From positions 35,052 to 99,051 of the forward strand of contig CAMTMC010000003.1 of NCBI GenBank assembly GCA_947073515.1: a stretch of 64,000 nt of DNA. The letters are read 5' to 3'. The position numbers and the translations under genes were made by a program. The notes below the pieces were generated by a model. It saw only the letters and a program-made list of their open reading frames with translations, did no database searches and was not told where the DNA came from. Numbering within the stretch: the stretch's first letter is position 1; every line of letters begins with the position of its first letter. The DNA is from an uncultured bacterium. Lineage in GTDB: Bacteria > Bacillota > Clostridia > Oscillospirales > Oscillospiraceae. Shown piece by piece: positions 60,782-64,000 of this stretch.

Positions 60782-61471
60782 GTGCCAGCTGTTGAGATGC
60801 GGCCCATCGCCCATATCCACACGGATTTTTCCGAAAAATTCGGCATCCCCCGGCAGAGCGGCCTGGTGGAGGCCCTCACCGCCCGGGTGATCTTCCAGCC
60901 GGAATACCGGGATCCCAGCGCCTTCCGGGGATTGGAGGGATTTTCTCATTTGTGGCTGATCTGGGACTTCTCCCAGGCCAGGCGGACCGGGTTCTCTCCC
61001 ACGGTCCGTCCTCCCAGGCTGGGAGGCAACAAGCGGCTGGGGGTGTTCGCCACCCGCTCCCCCTTCCGGCCCAACCCCATCGGGCTGTCCTGCGTCCGGC
61101 TGCTGGAGGTGGCCCACACCCCCCAGGACGGCCCCGTGCTGGTGGTGGGGGGCGCTGACCTGCTGGACGGCACCCCCATCTTCGATATCAAGCCCTACCT
61201 GCCCTACGCCGACTGCAAGCCGGAGGCGTCGGGCGGGTTTGCCGCCCAGCCCAAGGGGGCGGATCTGGAGGTCATCTGCCCCAACGCCCTGCTGGCCCCG
61301 GTACCGGCGGACAAGCGGCCCGCCCTGCTGGGGGTGCTGGCCCAGGATCCCCGCCCCCAGTATCAGGACGACCCGGGCCGGGTGTACGGCATGTCCTTCG
61401 CCGGTTTTGAGGTCCGCTTCCAGGTGGAGGGGGCCCGGCTGACGGTATTGGGGATAAAAACAAAATTTTAA
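60782..61471 (+). CDS. trmO: tRNA (adenine37-N6) methyltransferase TrmO
   Basis: 229 residues. ARVIFQPEYRDPSAFRGLEG, SHLWLIWDFSQ and RSPFRPNPIGLSCVRLLEV are the TrmO (UPF0066) signatures. It methylates N6-threonylcarbamoyl-adenosine at position 37 of some tRNAs with SAM. The start is a GTG at 60782, five bases after AGGAGGGAGA. It lies 62 bases after the kinase-like gene and is probably co-transcribed. Confidence 0.92.
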   Translation: MPAVEMRPIAHIHTDFSEKFGIPRQSGLVEALTARVIFQPEYRDPSAFRGLEGFSHLWLIWDFSQARRTGFSPTVRPPRLGGNKRLGVFATRSPFRPNPIGLSCVRLLEVAHTPQDGPVLVVGGADLLDGTPIFDIKPYLPYADCKPEASGGFAAQPKGADLEVICPNALLAPVPADKRPALLGVLAQDPRPQYQDDPGRVYGMSFAGFEVRFQVEGARLTVLGIKTKF

Positions 61472-61564
61472 CGGAAAGATTATGGCGCTCCGGCATAAAA
61501 TGTGATATGATAGAAGCACCAGGGGACAGTCCCCCTGCGCTGGAACATAAAGGAGGGCCAAGCC

Positions 61565-61900
61565 ATGAAAATGATTTTTGCGGTGATTCGGGATAAGGAC
61601 GCCAACATCGCGGTGGACGCTCTGGCGCAGACCCATATTGGCGTCACCAAGCTGGCCAGCACCGGCGGCTTTTTGCGGGATGGCAACACCACCTTGATGA
61701 TCGGCGTGGACGACGATAAGGTGGATGTGGTGATGGACATTCTCAAAGAGAACTGCGCCAAGCGCACCGAGACAGAGATCGTCATGCCCCACGGCACCGG
61801 CGGAATCCCCGCCTGGGGCGTGGGCGTCACCCCCATGAAGGTGGAGGTGGGCGGCGCCACCGTCTTTGTACTGGACGTGGCGGAGTTCCGCAAGCTGTAA
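61565..61900 (+). CDS. Cyclic-di-AMP receptor (DarA/PstA family)
   Basis: 111 residues of PII-like fold. MKMIFAVIRDKDANIAVDAL, then THIGVTKLASTGGFLRDGNTT and GVDDDKVDVVMDILKENC match the DUF970/DarA family, trimeric c-di-AMP binders of Firmicutes. The output partner is unknown in general. AAGGAGGG precedes the ATG. Monocistronic with a terminator after it. Confidence 0.93.
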   Translation: MKMIFAVIRDKDANIAVDALAQTHIGVTKLASTGGFLRDGNTTLMIGVDDDKVDVVMDILKENCAKRTETEIVMPHGTGGIPAWGVGVTPMKVEVGGATVFVLDVAEFRKL

Positions 61901-61910
61901 GAACATCCTC

Positions 61911-61937
61911 CCCGGCCGGCGCTGCTGGCCGGGTCTT
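61911..61937 (+). terminator. Intrinsic terminator after the c-di-AMP receptor gene
   Basis: CCCGGCC-N9-GGCCGGG then TCTTTTATTT. Confidence 0.78.
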
Positions 61938-62024
61938 TTATTTCGCCGCCGTCCAAACCCTCTGTCCCCCCGGGGGTTGGCATCCTTCCCCCTGGGGGAA
62001 GGGCGGTTTTTTTCCAAAACCCCC

Positions 62025-62055
62025 TTGACTTTCCCCTGGGTGGAAGGTGTACAGT
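62025..62055 (+). promoter_or_regulatory. MerR-type promoter with 19-base spacer
   Basis: TTGACT, 19 bases, TACAGT. The long spacer carries a dyad (CTTTCC-CCTGGGT-GGAAGG) between the boxes, the layout at which MerR proteins untwist DNA to activate. It controls the MerR gene 24 bases downstream. Confidence 0.8.
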
Positions 62056-62078
62056 TGGCTCAGAAAGGAGGCGGCCCC

Positions 62079-62729
62079 ATGAAAATCAAAGAGGTGGAGG
62101 CCCAGGTGGGCATCACCAAAAAGAATATCCGCTTCTATGAGGAGCAGGGACTGCTGTCCCCCCGGCGCGACAGCGAGAACGGCTACCGGGACTACGGCCC
62201 CCAGGAGGTGGCCGTCCTCCAGCAGATCAAGCTGCTGCGGAAGCTGGGGCTGCCTCTGGAGGAGATCCGCCGGATGCAGGCGGGCGGCACCGTGGCCGAC
62301 GGCATACGCCGCCATCTGGTCACCCTGGAGCGGGAGCAGCGCAGCCTGGAGCAGTCCATCGAGCTGTGCCGCTCGTTGAAGGACCGGGAGGAGCGGCTGG
62401 ACGCCCTGGACGCCAACCTCCTGCTGGAGGAGATGGAGCGCCTGGAACAGACCGGCGCCACCTTCAAGGACAAGCAGCGGGGGGACGTGCGGCCCATCCG
62501 GTACGCCGCCGCCGTGGTGGCCGCCCTGCTGACCACCGCCCTGATGGCGGGGCTCATCGCCCTGATGGTCTGGGGCTTCACTGTGGACTCCACAGACGCC
62601 CCGCCCCTGGCCCTTCTAATTGTGCTGGTGGCCATCCCGGCGGTGATCATCCTGGGGGTGCTGCTGGCCCTGTTCCAACGGATCAAGGAGATCGGCAAAG
62701 GGGAAATTGACGACGCGAAGCGCTACTAG
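62079..62729 (+). CDS. MerR-family regulator with two C-terminal membrane helices
   Basis: 216 residues. Winged helix at 1-70 (MKIKEVEAQVGITKKNIRFY, EEQGLLSPRRDSENGYRDYG), a coiled-coil dimer helix (about 75-130), then two membrane helices (about 150-205) and the tail QRIKEIGKGEIDDAKRY. The effector domain is thus a membrane anchor instead of a ligand pocket. AAGGAGG precedes the ATG at 62079. The three genes that follow share its helices-plus-tail module. Autoactivation through its 19-base-spacer promoter is likely. Confidence 0.88.
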   Translation: MKIKEVEAQVGITKKNIRFYEEQGLLSPRRDSENGYRDYGPQEVAVLQQIKLLRKLGLPLEEIRRMQAGGTVADGIRRHLVTLEREQRSLEQSIELCRSLKDREERLDALDANLLLEEMERLEQTGATFKDKQRGDVRPIRYAAAVVAALLTTALMAGLIALMVWGFTVDSTDAPPLALLIVLVAIPAVIILGVLLALFQRIKEIGKGEIDDAKRY

Positions 62730-62801
62730 CCCCCGCCGCCCCGGCCGTCTCCCGGGCCCCGCGCCAGCGGCGGGCGGAACGCAAGAAAGGAGCGTTAAAA
62801 G

Positions 62802-63074
62802 ATGCGAAAAACGACTGACAAAAAGGGCCACGGCCTGGTGGGCGGCGTGATTGTGACGGTGCTGGTGGTGGGCTTTGTCCTGCTGCTTCTGGCCACGCTG
62901 TTTCAGACCTTTGGCCCGGTGTTTCCCTTCCTGGGGGAACTGGGCGCCGCCTTTGGGGTGATGCTGTTTTACGCCGGGGCGATCCTCGCCGTGGGAATCG
63001 GCGTGGTTGCGGCGCTGATCCAGCGGTGGAAAGAGGTCAAGGGAGGGGAAGAGGATGAAGCCAAAAAGTATTAA
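62802..63074 (+). CDS. Small membrane protein with conserved charged tail
   Basis: 90 residues: two membrane helices (about 12-38 and 46-72) and the tail QRWKEVKGGEEDEAKKY, nearly the same as the end of the MerR protein upstream. AAGGAGCG precedes the ATG. It overlaps the next gene by 20 bases. Function unknown. Confidence 0.75.
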   Translation: MRKTTDKKGHGLVGGVIVTVLVVGFVLLLLATLFQTFGPVFPFLGELGAAFGVMLFYAGAILAVGIGVVAALIQRWKEVKGGEEDEAKKY

Positions 63075-63306
63075 CCGGGAAAAGCGGGCGGCGGTGAAAT
63101 CCGCCCTCCTCGGCACCCTGTTCCAGCTGATGACGGTGGCCGCCCTGCTCTATCTGCGGACCCTGGGGGCCCCCGGCTGGCTGTCCGGCCTGATGCTGAT
63201 CCTGGCCGCGGCCGACCTGATCACCATCCCCTTCACCTTCGCCGCCCTGTGGCAGCGGGTGCGGGAGATTGAACAGGGGGAATTAGATGAAGCGAAAAAA
63301 TACTAA
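63055..63306 (+). CDS. Small membrane protein with conserved charged tail, second paralogue
   Basis: 83 residues: two membrane helices (about 14-36 and 42-64) and the tail QRVREIEQGELDEAKKY. The start lies within the end of the previous gene, whose GGGAGGGGAAGAGG sequence is its ribosome site. Overlaps the next gene by 20 bases in the same way. Confidence 0.75.
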   Translation: MKPKSINREKRAAVKSALLGTLFQLMTVAALLYLRTLGAPGWLSGLMLILAAADLITIPFTFAALWQRVREIEQGELDEAKKY

Positions 63307-63871
63307 ATCCCGGATGAAATGGGAGGCGGTGCTGGGCGTGTGCCTGTTCGGCCTGCTGATGGCGGCCTGCGTCATCGGGTTCTGGGCCCTGTGCCTGATC
63401 CCCCGCCTGCCCCAATGGCTGTTCATTCTGTTCGCCGTGTGCGCGGCCCTGTCCGCCGCCCCCATGCTCCCCGCCCTGTGGGCGCTGAACAAACGGTTCC
63501 AGGAGATCAATTCTCTGGACAATATTCCCGCTGTGACAATGTGTAAGGAGGAAAAAATTATGCTATTGGTAAATATCGACTACATCCCCGGTAAAGAGTT
63601 TGAGGTGCTGGGCATGGCCAAAGGCACCGTGGTCCAGTCCAAGAACTTCGGCAAGGACTTTATGGCCGGCATGAAAACCCTGGTGGGCGGCGAGATCACC
63701 GGCTACACCGAGATGCTCAACGAGGCCCGCCAGATCGCCGCCAAGCGTATGGTGGACGAGGCCGAGGCCCTGGGGGCCGACGCGGTGATCAACGTGCGGT
63801 ACGGCTCCTCCGCCGTGATGCAGGGGGCCGCCGAGGTCATCGCCTACGGCACCGCCGTGCGCTTCAAGTAA
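63287..63871 (+). CDS. Membrane-helix module fused in frame to YbjQ/UPF0145 domain
   Basis: 194 residues. Residues 1-75 are a third paralogue of the two-helix module (ending LNKRFQEINSLDN). Residues 92-194 are a full YbjQ family protein (MLLVNIDYIPGKEFEVLGMA, RQIAAKRMVDEAEALGADAV). An AAGGAGG site and ATG lie exactly at the YbjQ start (63560), so a separate 103-residue YbjQ is likely made too. The linker holds no stop. YbjQ proteins form pentamers or decamers of unknown role. Ends before a strong terminator. Confidence 0.82.
   Translation: MKRKNTKSRMKWEAVLGVCLFGLLMAACVIGFWALCLIPRLPQWLFILFAVCAALSAAPMLPALWALNKRFQEINSLDNIPAVTMCKEEKIMLLVNIDYIPGKEFEVLGMAKGTVVQSKNFGKDFMAGMKTLVGGEITGYTEMLNEARQIAAKRMVDEAEALGADAVINVRYGSSAVMQGAAEVIAYGTAVRFK
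63545..63562 (+). promoter_or_regulatory. Internal ribosome site and start for a stand-alone YbjQ
   Basis: AAGGAGG, eight bases, ATG (63560) inside the reading frame of the membrane fusion. It would yield the 103-residue YbjQ by itself. Confidence 0.65.
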
Positions 63872-63890
63872 CAAAACTCTCCCGCGAACC

Positions 63891-63918
63891 AAAAAGCCCG
63901 CTATTGGCGGGCTTTTTT
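63891..63918 (+). terminator. Intrinsic terminator of the merR-ybjQ operon
   Basis: GCCCGC-TATTG-GCGGGC with A and T tracts of five to six bases on either side. Confidence 0.9.
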
Positions 63919-63958
63919 CATGCTCAAATAGGCGCAATGCGGCCTGATTTCCATTAAA

Positions 63959-63985
63959 TGTATGGAAACGTACAATTTTTCCTCC
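63959..63985 (+). promoter_or_regulatory. Shared promoter-like element, copy 3, at the right edge
   Basis: TGTATGGAAACGTACAA then TTTTTCCTCC. Shares twelve consecutive bases (GGAAACGTACAA) with copy 1. It points rightward out of the window, so the gene it serves is not visible. Confidence 0.5.
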
Positions 63986-64000
63986 TTTCCCGGGAGGGGT

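Overview
The window reads as chromosome of a GC-rich, spore-forming, anaerobic Clostridia bacterium, most like the gut Oscillospiraceae (Flavonifractor, Pseudoflavonifractor or Intestinimonas type). Evidence: sporulation genes (alpha/beta SASP, spoIID behind a sigma-E-like promoter, a DacF-type carboxypeptidase), ferredoxin-dependent indolepyruvate oxidoreductase, a rubredoxin fusion, a tRNA-sensing T-box leader, CIRCE control of clpB, SLH-domain surface proteins and purine-rich Shine-Dalgarno sites. The lineage is inferred from gene content only.

Layout. 1-2.5 kb: 5' end of a copper ATPase-like gene behind a CsoR-like operator, queT with a long leader, a small XRE regulator with palindromic operators, and a TraX-family protein. 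2.5-7.6 kb (minus): ACT-domain protein, paaK, iorB, iorA and a YerC/TrpR-like gene. yerC-iorAB lies behind a T-box whose specifier reads as phenylalanine, which suggests arylacetate-to-aromatic-amino-acid salvage rather than breakdown. 7.7-10 kb: XRE/zinc-ribbon regulator and an acyl-CoA synthetase. 10.1-23.2 kb (minus): a compact PBSX-like head and contractile-tail cluster (terminase to tail protein I) with no integrase, repressor, replication genes, tail fibre or normal-length tape measure. 23.4-30.8 kb: D,D-carboxypeptidase, then the glycogen operon glgBCDA. 30.8-35.9 kb: SPFH/NfeD pair, flavin reductase-rubredoxin fusion, ClpB. 35.9-43.4 kb (minus): envelope-polymer operon (murJ, O-antigen-ligase-like protein, glycosyltransferase, two DUF4330 proteins, glycosyltransferase-CsaB fusion). 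43.7-47.6 kb: an SLH-anchored NAGPA-like protein and a 2-hydroxyacid dehydrogenase. 47.9-49.7 kb: SASP, CBS protein, membrane protein. 50.0-51.4 kb: holin-like proteins plus amidase, the lysis cassette missing from the phage cluster 27 kb away. 51.7-59.3 kb: DUF1846 protein, an ECF sigma/anti-sigma pair with an amber stop in the anti-sigma gene, spoIID, rny, an XRE regulator, gap. 59.7-63.9 kb: histidine kinase-like protein, trmO, c-di-AMP receptor, and a MerR regulator followed by small membrane proteins that share its C-terminal tail.

How the parts work together. The two phage modules share a promoter-like element of consensus GGAAACGTACAA followed by a pyrimidine tract (minus strand near 23,180; plus strand near 49,875). 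A third copy sits at the right edge (63,959 onward), pointing out of the window. I interpret this as a dispersed, co-regulated PBSX- or GTA-like particle system. The CsaB fusion and the SLH protein likely form one anchoring system: a pyruvylated wall polymer and its ligand. All functional statements are from reading the sequence; no database search was run.
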